DNA of 64,000 nt from Beijerinckiaceae bacterium (GTDB lineage: Bacteria > Pseudomonadota > Alphaproteobacteria > Rhizobiales > Beijerinckiaceae): positions 1 to 64,000 of the forward strand of contig JALOTF010000006.1 of NCBI GenBank assembly GCA_025458025.1, given 5' to 3'. The notes beneath the pieces were generated by a model that was not told the DNA's origin, did no database searches, and saw only the letters and a program-made list of their open reading frames with translations. Position 1 is the first letter of the stretch. Each line of letters opens with the position of its first letter. A program made the position numbers and the translations under genes. This document shows, piece after piece, positions 47,238-60,189 of this stretch.

Positions 47238-48065
47238 TCAGCGGCCCGGCGGCAGGGGCGGCGCTTCACGCACCACCAGAATCGAGATGCGGCGGTTCGG
47301 CGCGATATAGGGATCATCCGGGAAGAGCGGCTCGGTATCGGCCTTGCCGATCACCGATTCGAATCGCTCATCCGGAATGCCAGTGTTCGACATCAGGTCA
47401 CGCACGCCCAGCGCTCGCTCGCTGGAGAGGCGCCACATCTCCGAGCGATCACGCCCCTCGCCGCGGCCAGAACTCGTATGGCCGGTGATGCGCAGGCGGT
47501 TTGGCATGCGGCGCAGGGTGGGCGAGATGCCGGCGATGGCCTTGCGCATGCGCTCATACGGCCAGGCGGAGCCCTCGGCGAACATCGAGCGGCCTTCCTG
47601 ATCCGTGATCTGGATATGCAGGCCCTCTTTCGTCTCCTCGACGATGACATTGCGCGAGACTTCCGTGAGTTCCGGAAGTTCCTGCAAGGCCTGACGCAGG
47701 GAGGCGGCGGCCGTGGTGAACCCGCGATCGGACAGGAAGGTGCCGTTGGCCATCGTGTCGCGCTGGATGTTCTTCAGCGGCGTCGTCTGGTCGGAAGCGT
47801 AATCCGGCGTGACCTTCGCGACGTTCTTGATGGCCGAACGCGTGGGCACGCCATCGGATTCGATCACCGCGCTCTGCCGCGAGTTCTTCTGCACGCCGAA
47901 AGCCTCACGCATGGAGCCCGCGACGATCTGCTGCTTCTTCTGGTTCGGCGAAGAAAAGGCAACGAGCATCACGAAGAAGCTCATCATCAGCGCCATCAGA
48001 TCCGCGAAGGTCACGAACCAGCCGTGACCGCCGCCAGCATGCCCGCCACCCCTTTTGCGTGCCAT
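47238..48065 (-). CDS. motB: Flagellar stator protein MotB (OmpA-type peptidoglycan anchor)
   Basis: 275 residues. The single N-terminal membrane helix WFVTFADLMALMMSFFVMLVAFSS holds the proton-binding Asp. The C-terminal OmpA/MotB domain contains LRITGHTSSGRGEGRDRSEMWRLSSERALGVRDLM and NRRISILV, which binds peptidoglycan. The protein lies 27 bases downstream of motA on the same strand. No other flagellar gene is nearby, so the stator pair is located apart from the main flagellar cluster. Confidence 0.92.
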   Translation of the reverse strand: MARKRGGGHAGGGHGWFVTFADLMALMMSFFVMLVAFSSPNQKKQQIVAGSMREAFGVQKNSRQSAVIESDGVPTRSAIKNVAKVTPDYASDQTTPLKNIQRDTMANGTFLSDRGFTTAAASLRQALQELPELTEVSRNVIVEETKEGLHIQITDQEGRSMFAEGSAWPYERMRKAIAGISPTLRRMPNRLRITGHTSSGRGEGRDRSEMWRLSSERALGVRDLMSNTGIPDERFESVIGKADTEPLFPDDPYIAPNRRISILVVREAPPLPPGR

Positions 48066-48092
48066 GAGCGCCTCCTCAACCCCACCGATGCG

Positions 48093-48866
48093 TTACGCGG
48101 CTTCCGCCTCGAGGAACTGCACCTTGTGATGATCGGGCAGATACGAGATCAGCATTTCGCGGATGATGGACGGGCTCTTGGCCTGCCGGATCTGCAGCAC
48201 GCCGTCGATGATCAGGCTGCGCGAGACATCCTCTTCCTCGAGCTTAACATGCAGCTTGTCTGCGATGGGGAGGCAGAAGAGGTTCGCGACCACCGCGCCA
48301 TAGAGCGTCGCGAGCAGCGCGACCGCCATGAAGGGGCCGAGCTTGGAGGGATCTTCCATGTTCGCGAACATGTTCACCATGCCGAGCAGCGTGCCGATCA
48401 TGCCCCAGGCTGGTGCGCAATCCCCGATGGCGCGATAGATCTTCTGGCCCTCGTCGAGATGCATCAGGAAAGTGTCGCGATCCTGTTCCATCGTGGATTT
48501 GATGAAATCGGCGTCGTAGCCATCGACCACGTAGCGAATGCCCTGCGCGAGGAACGGATCATCCACCTGATAGGTTTCCAGCGCCATGGGGCCGGATTTG
48601 CGCATGATCTCGGCAATCTTGGTGATTTCCTCGATCAATGCGCGTGGATCGAGCTTGCGCATCTGGAAGACAAAGCGAAGGCCCATCGGCAGGCCGTGCA
48701 GCATCATCGAGAAGGGATACCGGATGAGCGTGGCCGATATCGCGCCGCCGAAGATGACGATGAAGGCGTGCTTGTCGACGTAAATTCCGAAGCTGCCATC
48801 CATCAACACGAGCACGGCGATGGTCAGGCATCCCATCAGCAGGCCGATTGCGGTTGCTAAATCCAT
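48093..48866 (-). CDS. motA: Flagellar stator protein MotA (PomA-like)
   Basis: 257 residues from ATG 48866 (MDLATAIGLLMGCLTIAVLVLMDG), the usual N-terminus of PomA/MotA; the frame extends to a TTG at 48929 without support. Four membrane helices are seen, with the typical IGDCAPAWGMIGTLLGMVNMFANM and PFMAVALLATLYGAVVANLFCLPIADKL. MotA and MotB form the ion channel that drives flagellar rotation. It is close to a stand-alone operon motA-motB. Confidence 0.94.
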   Translation of the reverse strand: MDLATAIGLLMGCLTIAVLVLMDGSFGIYVDKHAFIVIFGGAISATLIRYPFSMMLHGLPMGLRFVFQMRKLDPRALIEEITKIAEIMRKSGPMALETYQVDDPFLAQGIRYVVDGYDADFIKSTMEQDRDTFLMHLDEGQKIYRAIGDCAPAWGMIGTLLGMVNMFANMEDPSKLGPFMAVALLATLYGAVVANLFCLPIADKLHVKLEEEDVSRSLIIDGVLQIRQAKSPSIIREMLISYLPDHHKVQFLEAEAA

Positions 48867-49058
48867 CTCGCCGTCCTCGTCACGCGAATCGGAGCCGACC
48901 CGAACGAGCGGGTTGGCAGTCTTGATCAACGTGAAGTTTAGGCTGAACGGGCTGAAGGAACGGTTAAGCGTTAAACATTGTCCTGCTCAGGTAGCGTTCA
49001 TGCTCTCTTGGCGATAAGCCGGGCGCGAAGAACGGCTTGCTCGAAAAGTGAGATGCGC

Positions 49059-50837
49059 ATGGCGCTGGCGAGGCTTTACATCCGGGTGCTGCTCCAACTG
49101 GGGCCGGAAATGCGTTTGGCGCTTCTGCTGGTGCTCGCGAATCTGCTGCTGGCCGTGGCGCAATTCGTCGAACCCTGGCTCTTCGGGCAGATCATCAACG
49201 TGCTCACCGCCGCGCAGGGTACGGGCGGCAAGCCGAAGGTGGATCAGCTCGTTCCGCTCATCGGCGCCTGGCTGGTTTTCGGCCTTTTCACGATTGGCGC
49301 GGGCGTGCTCATCGCGATGCATGCCGACCGGCTCTCGCATCGCCAGCGCTTGCAGATGATGGCGAATTATTTCGAGCATGTGCTCACCCTGCCGCTGTCC
49401 TACCATACCTCCACCCATTCGGGCCGCACACTGAAGGTGATGCTCGATGGCGCGAACGGCATGTTCTGGCTGTGGCTGGGATTCTTGCGCGACCATTGCT
49501 CGGCCATCGTGGCGCTGCTGGTTCTGCTGCCGCTGACTTTGCTCATCAACTGGCGCCTGGGCCTGCTGCTGGTGGTGCTGGTGGTGTTCTTCGCGGTGAT
49601 GATGGCGATTGTCGTCAACCGCACGGCGCGCATGCAGGACAGCGTGGAAGGTTACCATTCAGAACTCGCCGAACACACCTCCGATGCCATCGGTAATATT
49701 CCGGTCATCCAGAGCTTCACGCGCGTGCAGGCCGAATTGCAGCACCTGCGCACGGTGATTGATCGCCTGCTCTCCGCGCAATTGCCGGTGCTCGCCTGGT
49801 GGGCGCTGGTTTCGGTGGCGACGCGCGCCTCCTCGACGATCACAGTGACTGCGATCTTCCTGCTCGGCACCTATCTGCACCTCAACGATCTCGCGACCAT
49901 CGGCGATATCGTGACCTTTGTCGGCTATTCGACGCTGCTCATCGGCAAGCTGGAGGCTGCCGTGGGCTTCATCAACCAGCTGTTCATGCAGGGGCCGAAG
50001 CTGAAGGAATTCTTCGATGTGATCGACACCGTTCCGCAGGTGCAGGATCGCTCGAATGCAGCCGATGCCGGGCGCCTCACGGGCGAAGTGGTGTTCGATG
50101 GCGTGAGCTTCTCCTATGACGGGAAGCGTCCGGCGATCCTCGATCTCTCGCTGGTTGCTAAGCCCGGCCAGACCATTGCTTTGGTGGGCTCCACGGGCTC
50201 GGGAAAATCCACGACGCTTGGTTTGCTGCATCGTGCGTTCGATCCGCAATCCGGCGGCATTCGCATCGACGGGCGGGATATCCGGGAATTCACGCTGCAA
50301 TCGCTCCGGCGCAACATCGCCGTGGTGTTCCAGGAGCCGATGCTCTTCGCGCGGACCATCCGCGAGAATCTCGAGGTCGGCCGCTCCGGTGCCACCAACG
50401 AGGAGATGATGGCGGCTCTGGAGCGCGCGCAGGCCCTCGAATTCATCGAGAGGCAATCGAACGGGCTCGATACCATCGTGGGCGAACGCGGGCGGTCGCT
50501 CTCCGGCGGCGAGCGCCAGCGCCTGTCCATCGCGCGCGCTTTGCTGAAGGACCCGCCGATCCTCATCCTCGATGAGGCGACCTCCGCGCTCGATGCCGGC
50601 ACTGAACAGAAGCTGCAACTGGCGCTGGAAGAGGTGATGAAGGGGCGCACGACCTTCGTGATCGCGCATCGCCTCGCGACCATCCGCAATGCCGATCACA
50701 TCATCATGCTGGATCAGGGCAAGATCATCGAGCAGGGTACTTTCGATGAACTTGTGACCCTGAACGGCCGCTTCGCTTCGCTCGCCAAGGCGCAGTTCAT
50801 GGCCGGCGCGCAGGGCGAGCCGACGCCGGCGACATAA
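49059..50837 (+). CDS. Glucan ABC exporter, ATP-binding/permease protein (ChvA/NdvA-like)
   Basis: 592 residues from ATG 49059, whose N-terminus ([20 protein letters not shown]) lines up with ChvA/NdvA. Six membrane helices are followed by the ATPase domain: Walker [10 protein letters not shown] (about residue 377), signature LSGGERQRL and Walker [13 protein letters not shown]. Homologues export cyclic beta-1,2-glucan to the periplasm in Hyphomicrobiales. No glucan synthase (ChvB/NdvB) is in the window. The stop codon directly abuts the aroB stop on the other strand. Confidence 0.88.
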   Translation: MALARLYIRVLLQLGPEMRLALLLVLANLLLAVAQFVEPWLFGQIINVLTAAQGTGGKPKVDQLVPLIGAWLVFGLFTIGAGVLIAMHADRLSHRQRLQMMANYFEHVLTLPLSYHTSTHSGRTLKVMLDGANGMFWLWLGFLRDHCSAIVALLVLLPLTLLINWRLGLLLVVLVVFFAVMMAIVVNRTARMQDSVEGYHSELAEHTSDAIGNIPVIQSFTRVQAELQHLRTVIDRLLSAQLPVLAWWALVSVATRASSTITVTAIFLLGTYLHLNDLATIGDIVTFVGYSTLLIGKLEAAVGFINQLFMQGPKLKEFFDVIDTVPQVQDRSNAADAGRLTGEVVFDGVSFSYDGKRPAILDLSLVAKPGQTIALVGSTGSGKSTTLGLLHRAFDPQSGGIRIDGRDIREFTLQSLRRNIAVVFQEPMLFARTIRENLEVGRSGATNEEMMAALERAQALEFIERQSNGLDTIVGERGRSLSGGERQRLSIARALLKDPPILILDEATSALDAGTEQKLQLALEEVMKGRTTFVIAHRLATIRNADHIIMLDQGKIIEQGTFDELVTLNGRFASLAKAQFMAGAQGEPTPAT

Positions 50838-51968
50838 CTAGCCGCGCCGGCTTTCCGTTTCGAGGAAGGCGCGGAGCGGCGCTTCCTCCACGCCCTTCGC
50901 GATGAAGCTCTGGCCGATCCCTCGCGTGAGGATGAAGGTGAGCGAACCCTGGCTCACCTTCTTGTCCTGCCGGATGGCCTCGATCATCTGGTCGGCCGTC
51001 GCGTTCCAGCCGGGAATGGCCCCGATTTCGGTGGGCAGGCCAACCGCCGCGAGATGACGCTCGACGCGCGTCGCATCCTGCCCGCTGCACAAACCCTGCT
51101 GCACCGAAAAGCGATGCGCCATGGCCATGCCGATGGACACGGCCTCGCCATGCACGAGGCGGGCGGAATCATATTGCGTGAGCGCTTCCAGCGCGTGGCC
51201 GAAGGTGTGGCCGAGGTTCAGAAGCGCCCGATCACCGGTTTCATGCTCATCGCGCGCCACAATCGCGGCTTTCGCCGCGCAGGCGACACGCACGGCCTCC
51301 TCGCGCTCTGGCCCGCCAGCGAACAATCCGCGCCAGGCCCCCGCTTCCAGCCATTCGAAGAAATCGGGCCGGTCGATGAGGCCGTACTTCACCACCTCGG
51401 CATAGCCCGCGCGCATCTCGCGGATCGGCAATGTATCGAGCGCGCCGGTATCGCAGAGCACGAGAATGGGCTGGTGGAAGGCGCCAATGAGGTTCTTGCC
51501 GGCAGGTGAGTTGATGCCTGTCTTTCCGCCGACGCTCGAATCCGATTGCGCGAGCAGGCTCGTGGGGATCTGCACGAATTTCATGCCGCGCCGGGCAATG
51601 GCCGAAGCGAAGCCGGTGAGATCGCCGATGACACCACCGCCCAGCGCGATCACGGCATCGCCGCGCTCAAGCTTCTCGGCGAGGATGCGCTCCACCACCT
51701 GTTCGAGGAAGGGCCAGCTCTTTGTCTTCTCGCCGGGCGGGAGGATCAGGCTCGCGGCGGGGATGTTTGCCCCGGAAAGGCTCGCAAGCAGCGGCGGCAG
51801 GTGGCGGTTTGCTACGTTTTCATCCGTCACCACCAGCACCCGGCGGCGCGGCAGGAGCGGGGCGAGATGCACGCCGGCCTCTGCGATGAGATCGCGCCCG
51901 ATGAGGATATCGTAGCTGCGTCCGGCCAGATCGACGCGAACGGTTGCGGGAGATGCGGAAGACGTCAC
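50838..51968 (-). CDS. aroB: 3-Dehydroquinate synthase
   Basis: 376 residues from GTG 51968, overlapping the aroK stop by 4 bases. Second step of the shikimate pathway: DAHP to 3-dehydroquinate, using NAD and a divalent metal. NAD site GGGVIGDLTGFASAIARRG, then IPTSLLAQSDSSVGGKTGIN, metal ligands in KYGLIDRPDFFEWLE and NLGHTFGHALE with LVHGEAVSIGM are all present. Full length. aroK and aroB form an operon in most Hyphomicrobiales. Confidence 0.97.
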   Translation of the reverse strand: MTSSASPATVRVDLAGRSYDILIGRDLIAEAGVHLAPLLPRRRVLVVTDENVANRHLPPLLASLSGANIPAASLILPPGEKTKSWPFLEQVVERILAEKLERGDAVIALGGGVIGDLTGFASAIARRGMKFVQIPTSLLAQSDSSVGGKTGINSPAGKNLIGAFHQPILVLCDTGALDTLPIREMRAGYAEVVKYGLIDRPDFFEWLEAGAWRGLFAGGPEREEAVRVACAAKAAIVARDEHETGDRALLNLGHTFGHALEALTQYDSARLVHGEAVSIGMAMAHRFSVQQGLCSGQDATRVERHLAAVGLPTEIGAIPGWNATADQMIEAIRQDKKVSQGSLTFILTRGIGQSFIAKGVEEAPLRAFLETESRRG

Positions 51969-52597
51969 GCCGTCATGTCCTTGGCGGGGTTCTCGACCGG
52001 GTTCGTATCGAGATGCTGGGTGATCGCGGCAATCACGCGGGTGACCATCGCATCATGCGGCTGCTCGTCCGAGAGGATGCAGACATCCGCCTCGGCATAG
52101 ATAGGATAGCGCTTGGCCATCAGGTCGCGCATCGTGGCTTCGGGATCGGAATTGGCGAGAAGCGGGCGGTCCTGCCGGCGCAGCACGCGGCGCATCAGCA
52201 CCGGCAATTCGGCCTTCAGCCATACGGAAATGCCCTGCTCGCGAATACGAAGGCGTGTTTCAGCATCCATATAGGCGCCGCCGCCGGTCGCGATGACCTG
52301 TTGCGGTTCATTCAGCAGGCGCGCGATCACCCGGCGCTCGCCGGCGCGGAACTCCGCCTCGCCCAGCGATTTGAAGATGTCGGGGATCGACATGTTCGCC
52401 GATTCCTCGATCGCATTGTCGCTGTCGACGAATGGCAGGTGCAGGCGCTGCGCGAGACGCTTCCCGACGGAGGTCTTGCCCGCGCCCATCAGCCCGACCA
52501 GCACGATGTGCCGGCCAGCAAGGCGCTCGCGCAAGGCGTCTGCGGCGGTGCTGTCCCGCTCGTCCGCTCCCCGCAGGATGGTCGCTTCATCAGCCAT
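51965..52597 (-). CDS. aroK: Shikimate kinase
   Basis: 210 residues. Phosphorylates shikimate with ATP. The P-loop GLMGAGKTSVGKRLA (about residues 35-49), DSDNAIEESANMSIPDIF, and the ATGGGAY motif are intact; RQDRPLL is the lid region. The N-terminal 25 residues are an extension common in Alphaproteobacteria. It starts the minus-strand operon aroK-aroB. Confidence 0.96.
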   Translation of the reverse strand: MADEATILRGADERDSTAADALRERLAGRHIVLVGLMGAGKTSVGKRLAQRLHLPFVDSDNAIEESANMSIPDIFKSLGEAEFRAGERRVIARLLNEPQQVIATGGGAYMDAETRLRIREQGISVWLKAELPVLMRRVLRRQDRPLLANSDPEATMRDLMAKRYPIYAEADVCILSDEQPHDAMVTRVIAAITQHLDTNPVENPAKDMTA

Positions 52598-52699
52598 GCT
52601 GTTGCAAAACCCTAGTCTTCCGGGCGAACCTCAAGCAGAAAAATCCGGCGAAGGCTACCCTTCAATTCGCTTTCCGACCCCGTCGATCACTGGGAAGGC

Positions 52700-52728
52700 T
52701 TGCGCCGAATCGCGCGCCTTCGGATAAC
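52700..52728 (+). promoter_or_regulatory. Possible promoter of the small membrane protein and xerD
   Basis: TTGCGC at 52700-52705 and GATAAC at 52723-52728 are separated by exactly 17 bases. This would start transcription about 30 bases before the small-protein gene at 52765. Confidence 0.35.
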
Positions 52729-52764
52729 AGGGCAAGCGTGGCGGGTTAGAAGGAGGCCAGCTCG

Positions 52765-52923
52765 ATGGGTCTTCTGCTGCGGATTCTCGTGGGTCTCGCG
52801 CTTTTCGGCGCATTCATCTATGGTGGCCTCTGGGCGCTCGGACACCTTGTGGAACCCGAGCCGCGCGAGATTGTCGTCCCCGTGCCGATGCCCAAGGCGG
52901 CACCGGCCAATCCGGGCGCATGA
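52765..52923 (+). CDS. 52-residue single-span membrane protein upstream of xerD
   Basis: Reads MGLLLRILVGLALFGAFIYG then GLWALGHLVEPEPREIVVPV and a Pro/Ala-rich end. One hydrophobic helix covers residues 3-27, with a short polar C-terminal tail. A strong AAGGAGG site lies about 8 bases before the ATG. Three bases separate its TGA from the xerD start, so the two are co-translated. The function is unknown; no family is recognised, but the strong ribosome site and tight spacing argue for a real gene. Confidence 0.75.
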   Translation: MGLLLRILVGLALFGAFIYGGLWALGHLVEPEPREIVVPVPMPKAAPANPGA

Positions 52924-52926
52924 GCC

Positions 52927-53853
52927 ATGACTTCGCGCCTCGTTCGGGGGTTTCTCGCCATGCTCGCGGCGGAGCGTGGTGCCGCGCAGAACACGATTTC
53001 AAGCTATGAACACGACCTTGAGGATTATACGAGCGCGCTTGCCGCGCGGAAGCTCGATCCGCTGAATGCAGATGTCGCGGCGGCGCGGGTCTATCTGCAA
53101 GGCCTCTCCGAGGCTGGGCTCGCACCCGCCACCATCGCGCGGCGGCTCTCGGCGCTCCGGCAGTTCCACGGCTTTCTCTACACCGAGGGGTATCGCGGTG
53201 ATGACCCGACCGTGACATTGCAGGGCCCGCGCAAGACGATGCGCATCCCGCATGTTCTCACGCTGGATGATGTCGATCGCCTGCTGAAAACGGCGGAAGC
53301 GGGCATTGCCGAGGCGCAGACGTCCGCCGCGCGCTTCGCGGCTTTGCGGCTCGCGGCGCAGGTGGAGTTGCTCTACGCCACGGGCCTGCGCGTGAGCGAA
53401 CTCCTCGCCTTGCCCGCCGCGAGCATCAACACGACGCGCGACCATCTCGTGGTGCGCGGCAAGGGCAACAAGGAGCGGATCGTGCTGCTGACGGAAGCCG
53501 CGCGGCAGGCGGTGGCGCGGTATCGCGCGGCGCTGGATGAGAAGAAGGACCGCGAGCCCTCGCGGTTTCTCTTTCCGGCGGATGGCGCGGCGGGACATCT
53601 CGCGCGGCAGGTTTTCGCGCGCGACCTCAAGCGCCTCGCGGGCCGGGCGGGCATTTCAGCGGAGAGCCTCACCCCGCACGGCATGCGCCACGCCTTCGCG
53701 ACGCATCTGCTGCAAAATGGGGCTGATTTGCGCATCGTGCAGCAACTTCTCGGGCATGCTGATATTGCGACAACCCAGATCTATACCCATGTTCTGGATG
53801 ATCGCGCCCGATCCATGGTGCGCGATCTGCACCCGTTGAACGACGAGGGGTGA
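52927..53853 (+). CDS. xerD: Tyrosine recombinase XerD
   Basis: 308 residues. Resolves chromosome dimers at dif with XerC. The N-terminal SAM-like DNA-binding domain (NTISSYEHDLEDYTSALAARKL) is followed by the catalytic domain with Arg155 (TGLRVSELL), Lys in GKGNKERIV, His251 and Arg254 (HGMRHAFATHLL), LLGHADIATTQIYTHV with the nucleophile Tyr286. Complete. Its position next to aroK and accA is the usual one for chromosomal xerD in Hyphomicrobiales, not that of an island integrase. Confidence 0.94.
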   Translation: MTSRLVRGFLAMLAAERGAAQNTISSYEHDLEDYTSALAARKLDPLNADVAAARVYLQGLSEAGLAPATIARRLSALRQFHGFLYTEGYRGDDPTVTLQGPRKTMRIPHVLTLDDVDRLLKTAEAGIAEAQTSAARFAALRLAAQVELLYATGLRVSELLALPAASINTTRDHLVVRGKGNKERIVLLTEAARQAVARYRAALDEKKDREPSRFLFPADGAAGHLARQVFARDLKRLAGRAGISAESLTPHGMRHAFATHLLQNGADLRIVQQLLGHADIATTQIYTHVLDDRARSMVRDLHPLNDEG

Positions 53854-53964
53854 GGGCCTACTCAGGCTTTTTGCTTGACGCGAGGGCCTCACATCGCCAG
53901 TTTGCGGCGCCTTTCCGGTCCCCTGCGGGACGCGAACCCCTAGAGGCAACTCGAAAAGGGAATC

Positions 53965-54918
53965 ATGCGCGCCTATCTCGATTTCGAAAAGCCGGTCGCG
54001 GAGCTTGAGGCGAAGATCGCCGAACTCCGGGCTCTCACGGATGGGCAATCAGGTGCAGCCATCACGGATGAGGTCGTGCGGCTCGAAGGCAAGGCCCAGC
54101 AGGCCCTCCGTGATGTCTATGCCGCGCTGACGCCCTGGCAGAAGACGCAGGTCGCCCGGCATCCCGAGCGGCCGCATTGCGTGCATTACATCGCGCAACT
54201 CATCACGGATTTCACGCCGCTCGCGGGCGATCGCTATTTCGGCGAGGATTCCGCGATCATTGGCGGTTTCGGGCGCTTCCGCGGCCAGCCTGTCTGTGTG
54301 ATCGGGCAGGAAAAGGGCCACGACACGGAAACGCGGTTGAAGCACAATTTCGGCATGGCGCGTCCCGAGGGCTATCGCAAGGCCGTGCGCCTGATGGAAC
54401 TCGCGGATCGCTTTGGCCTGCCAGTCATCAGCCTGGTTGATACCGCCGGCGCCTATCCCGGCATCGGCGCGGAAGAACGCGGGCAGGCGGAAGCCATCGC
54501 GCGTTCCACCGATGCCTGCCTCGCGCTGGGCGTGCCGAATGTGGCGCTGATTCTCGGCGAAGGCGGCTCGGGCGGTGCGATTGCGATTGCCACGGCCAAC
54601 CGCGTGCTGATGCTCGAACACGCGATCTATTCGGTGATCTCGCCGGAAGCGGCAGCGTCGATCCTCTGGCGCGATTCGACCCGCGCGCAGGAGGCAGCCT
54701 CGACCATGCGCATCACCGCGCAGGATCTGCTGCGGCTCAAGGTGATTGACATGATCATCTCCGAGCCCGTGGGCGGTGCCCATCGCGCGCCGGACGCGGC
54801 GATCCAGGCGGCGGGTGATGCCATCGCGCATTCTCTCTCCGATCTCGCCGGGATGTCGCCGGAGCAGCTGCGCGAGGGGCGTGCCGACAAATTCCTCGCA
54901 ATCGGCCGGAAATTGTGA
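53965..54918 (+). CDS. accA: Acetyl-CoA carboxylase carboxyltransferase subunit alpha
   Basis: 317 residues. Together with AccD it transfers the carboxyl group from biotin to acetyl-CoA, making malonyl-CoA for fatty acid synthesis. The N-terminus [24 protein letters not shown], the central [48 protein letters not shown]-like segment and the oxyanion [12 protein letters not shown] are typical. Full length. Confidence 0.97.
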   Translation: MRAYLDFEKPVAELEAKIAELRALTDGQSGAAITDEVVRLEGKAQQALRDVYAALTPWQKTQVARHPERPHCVHYIAQLITDFTPLAGDRYFGEDSAIIGGFGRFRGQPVCVIGQEKGHDTETRLKHNFGMARPEGYRKAVRLMELADRFGLPVISLVDTAGAYPGIGAEERGQAEAIARSTDACLALGVPNVALILGEGGSGGAIAIATANRVLMLEHAIYSVISPEAAASILWRDSTRAQEAASTMRITAQDLLRLKVIDMIISEPVGGAHRAPDAAIQAAGDAIAHSLSDLAGMSPEQLREGRADKFLAIGRKL

Positions 54919-55067
54919 GCGGCCGGTTATCGCAGTTAACGAAGCCTTGAGCCTATTGGCAGGATTTGTAGAATTTGATCCGTGCCCTGGCTAGAATGCC
55001 ATGGTGGCGCCATAGTATGCGACCAGACGGACCGGGCAATTGTCCCGGATACAGGACGGGTAGAGGC

Positions 55068-56468
55068 ATGAAGCGTTCGGTTTCTGGGCGGACGGTTGGT
55101 TTGGGTGTTGCGCTGGCGTCGGCCCTGCTGCTGGCTGGCTGCAACGACAATGGCTATTTGCCGCGCGACTCCCGCCACTGGGTCGCACTTTCTCCGGAAA
55201 TCCAGAGCAAGATGAGCGAAATCGGCGTTAACCGACATTCGCCTATGCTCATCCGTGCCTACAAGAAGGAAAGCGAGCTGGAGGTCTGGAAGGCCGATGC
55301 CAGCGGCGAGTACAAGCTTCTGAAGACCTTTCCCATCTGCCGCTGGTCCGGCCAGCTGGGTCCGAAGAAGGTGGAAGGCGACCGACAGGTGCCGGAAGGG
55401 TTCTATTCCATCACCCCGCAGATGATGAACCCGAACTCCTCGTTCTACCTGTCGTTCAATGTGGGTTACCCCAATAATTTCGACCGGCAGTTGGGCCGCA
55501 ACGGCTCGAACATCATGGTGCATGGCGCCTGCTCGTCGCGCGGCTGCTTCTCGATGACCGACAAGCAGATCGCAGACATTTACGCGTTGGCGCGCGAAAG
55601 CTTCGCCGGGGGCCAGAAGGCCATCCAGATGCACAGCTTCCCCTTCCGTTTCACGCCTGAAAACCTCGCGAAATACCGCGCGGATGACAATCTTCCCTTC
55701 TGGAAGAACCTGAAGGAAGGTGCTGACCGCTTCGAGGTCTCTAAGCGCGAGGTGCAGGTTGCAGCGTGCAACGGCAAGTATCGCTTCGGCTCGAACGCCT
55801 CGGATACGAGCGCGCTCTGCAGCAATCCCGCGGCGGATGATCCGGTTTCCATCGCGGCACGCCAGAAGGCGCAGCAAGATGAAATCCGCGTTGCCGAACT
55901 CACCAAGGCTGGCCACAAGGCGTTGAAGCGCATCTATCAGGATGGCGACCAGCACCACAGCTTCAAGCACACGGTGTTCGCGTCTGTCGGCAGCGAGAAT
56001 GTCTCGCGCGCCGCGACCGTGCCGCAGGGTACTTCGCGCGTGGCGGAAGTCTCACAGCCGGATGCCCTCGATGTCGGCCCGGTCGATGTCCCGGCTGAAA
56101 AGGCGCGCGGTCTGAACCGCCAGCAGCTTCTTGCTCTGGCACATCGCGAGCGCTTCGCGGCCGAACCTGCCTCGGCTCCGGCCACGCCGGCCGCACGCCC
56201 TGCGAATGCGACGGCCGTGGCTGCCACGTCCGCTCCGGCGACCCCCGCTGCGCGCACGACCCAGAGTGCGGCTCGCCCGGCCACGACGCCGCCGGCAGTG
56301 CAGGCCACCGCCCTTGTCGCTGAAGAGAAAAAGGGCGAGAAGCCGGCTTTCTATGATCGCTGGCTCGGTGCCCTCTCTGGCCTCACAGCCAGCGCCACCG
56401 GCACCACGGAAACGGCTCCTGCCGCCGCTGCGCCGGCTGCACTGCCGACCCCGCCGCAGCGCCGCTGA
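55068..56468 (+). CDS. Murein L,D-transpeptidase, lipoprotein with Ala/Pro-rich tail
   Basis: 466 residues from ATG 55068. A lipoprotein signal ends in the lipobox LLLAGC. The YkuD-type catalytic motif is HGACSSRGCFSMTD, with the second Cys as the nucleophile (about residue 159). The N-terminal half resembles the family that links stem peptides or attaches lipoproteins to peptidoglycan. The C-terminal 140 residues are rich in Ala, Pro and Thr and look disordered. A weak terminator follows. The longer frame from 54975 adds 31 residues without support. Confidence 0.88.
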   Translation: MKRSVSGRTVGLGVALASALLLAGCNDNGYLPRDSRHWVALSPEIQSKMSEIGVNRHSPMLIRAYKKESELEVWKADASGEYKLLKTFPICRWSGQLGPKKVEGDRQVPEGFYSITPQMMNPNSSFYLSFNVGYPNNFDRQLGRNGSNIMVHGACSSRGCFSMTDKQIADIYALARESFAGGQKAIQMHSFPFRFTPENLAKYRADDNLPFWKNLKEGADRFEVSKREVQVAACNGKYRFGSNASDTSALCSNPAADDPVSIAARQKAQQDEIRVAELTKAGHKALKRIYQDGDQHHSFKHTVFASVGSENVSRAATVPQGTSRVAEVSQPDALDVGPVDVPAEKARGLNRQQLLALAHRERFAAEPASAPATPAARPANATAVAATSAPATPAARTTQSAARPATTPPAVQATALVAEEKKGEKPAFYDRWLGALSGLTASATGTTETAPAAAAPAALPTPPQRR

Positions 56469-56506
56469 TCCACCGGGCGCTTGTTCATCGGATGATGTTG
56501 TGAAGC

Positions 56507-56536
56507 AGGCCGGGAGGGTTGACCATTCCGGCCTTT
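56507..56536 (+). terminator. Weak hairpin terminator after the L,D-transpeptidase gene
   Basis: AGGCCGG at 56507-56513 pairs with CCGGCCT at 56528-56534 over a 14-base loop, followed by only TTTC. It sits in the 69 bases between the two convergent genes. Confidence 0.5.
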
Positions 56537-56537
56537 C

Positions 56538-57140
56538 TCATGCCGCTTTGCGCGGTTCGAGGATCAGGATGTTCGCCTCGATCCGGCAATGAAAGCGGCC
56601 ATGGGCGGTGAGGCTGGTGATCAGCCGACCGATTTCCGGATAGCCGCCCTGATCCGAGAACTGATCGACATCATCGATCAGCACGACATGGCCCGCGACG
56701 GGTGAGGCCAGAATCGAATCCAGCTCGCGGCTGATCGGTGAGGCATCGATGCCATGGGCGGTGTTGCCGGCCGAATAATGCCCGTCGAGCCAGAAGAGTG
56801 CCGGCTCTCGCAGGCTCGCGACCAGCGGCGGCAGCACGTCGCCGGAATCGCCGTGCAGCAATTCGATATGCTTGCGTCCCTCGAAGCGTTTGCGCGCCCG
56901 GGCATGGAACTCATCCGAAAGCTCGATGGAGATCGCCCGCTTCACGCGGCTGGCCATTTCGTTGAGCGTGTCACCCTTGAAGGTGCCGGTCTCGACGAAG
57001 ACCTGCAGATTATGCTTCTGCTGGTAGGCCGCGAGGATGCGCCGCTTCACCGCCGGGGGGGGCGGAACGGGGCAGCCATGGCTGACCCATCCGAGGATCT
57101 GGGCATTGTGCCGGAGGATGGCGAGCGGGTTGGCGGTCAT
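56538..57140 (-). CDS. SAM-dependent methyltransferase-like protein
   Basis: 200 residues. The Rossmann-type motif LQVFVETGTFKGDTLNEMASRVKRAISIELSDEFHARARKRF contains the SAM-binding glycine (ETGTFKGDT) and acidic strand end (SIELS). A later HYSAGNTAHGIDASPISREL and VVLIDDVDQFSDQGGYPEI give the other strand ends. The group is similar to class I methyltransferases acting on sugars or small molecules, but the substrate is unknown. It begins 12 bases after the secA stop on the same strand. Confidence 0.7.
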   Translation of the reverse strand: MTANPLAILRHNAQILGWVSHGCPVPPPPAVKRRILAAYQQKHNLQVFVETGTFKGDTLNEMASRVKRAISIELSDEFHARARKRFEGRKHIELLHGDSGDVLPPLVASLREPALFWLDGHYSAGNTAHGIDASPISRELDSILASPVAGHVVLIDDVDQFSDQGGYPEIGRLITSLTAHGRFHCRIEANILILEPRKAA

Positions 57141-57152
57141 TCCGCTGCCGCC

Positions 57153-60038
<2,886 letters not shown>

Positions 60039-60152
60039 GGATGTCTCTTTCTCTGGCTTCCGCGGAGTGACGCGAACCGCCCTGGCTCCGGCCCGGCTGA
60101 TGCCGGGGCGAAGCAATGAACCCCGTGCAAGGGGCCGAATAATGCGAGCGGG

Positions 60153-60181
60153 AGATAAGAATTGCGAGCCCCGATTGTCAA
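60153..60181 (-). promoter_or_regulatory. Sigma-70 promoter of secA
   Basis: On the minus strand, a perfect TTGACA (-35, bases 60181-60176) is followed after 17 bases by TTATCT (-10, bases 60158-60153). It would give an mRNA leader of about 108 bases before the secA start. Confidence 0.7.
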
Positions 60182-60189
60182 CGTTTGCG

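Noticed and set aside
52927-53853. xerD as an integrase of a mobile element
   Set aside because: The gene lies in the conserved aroK-xerD-accA neighbourhood, has XerD features, and no att sites flank it.
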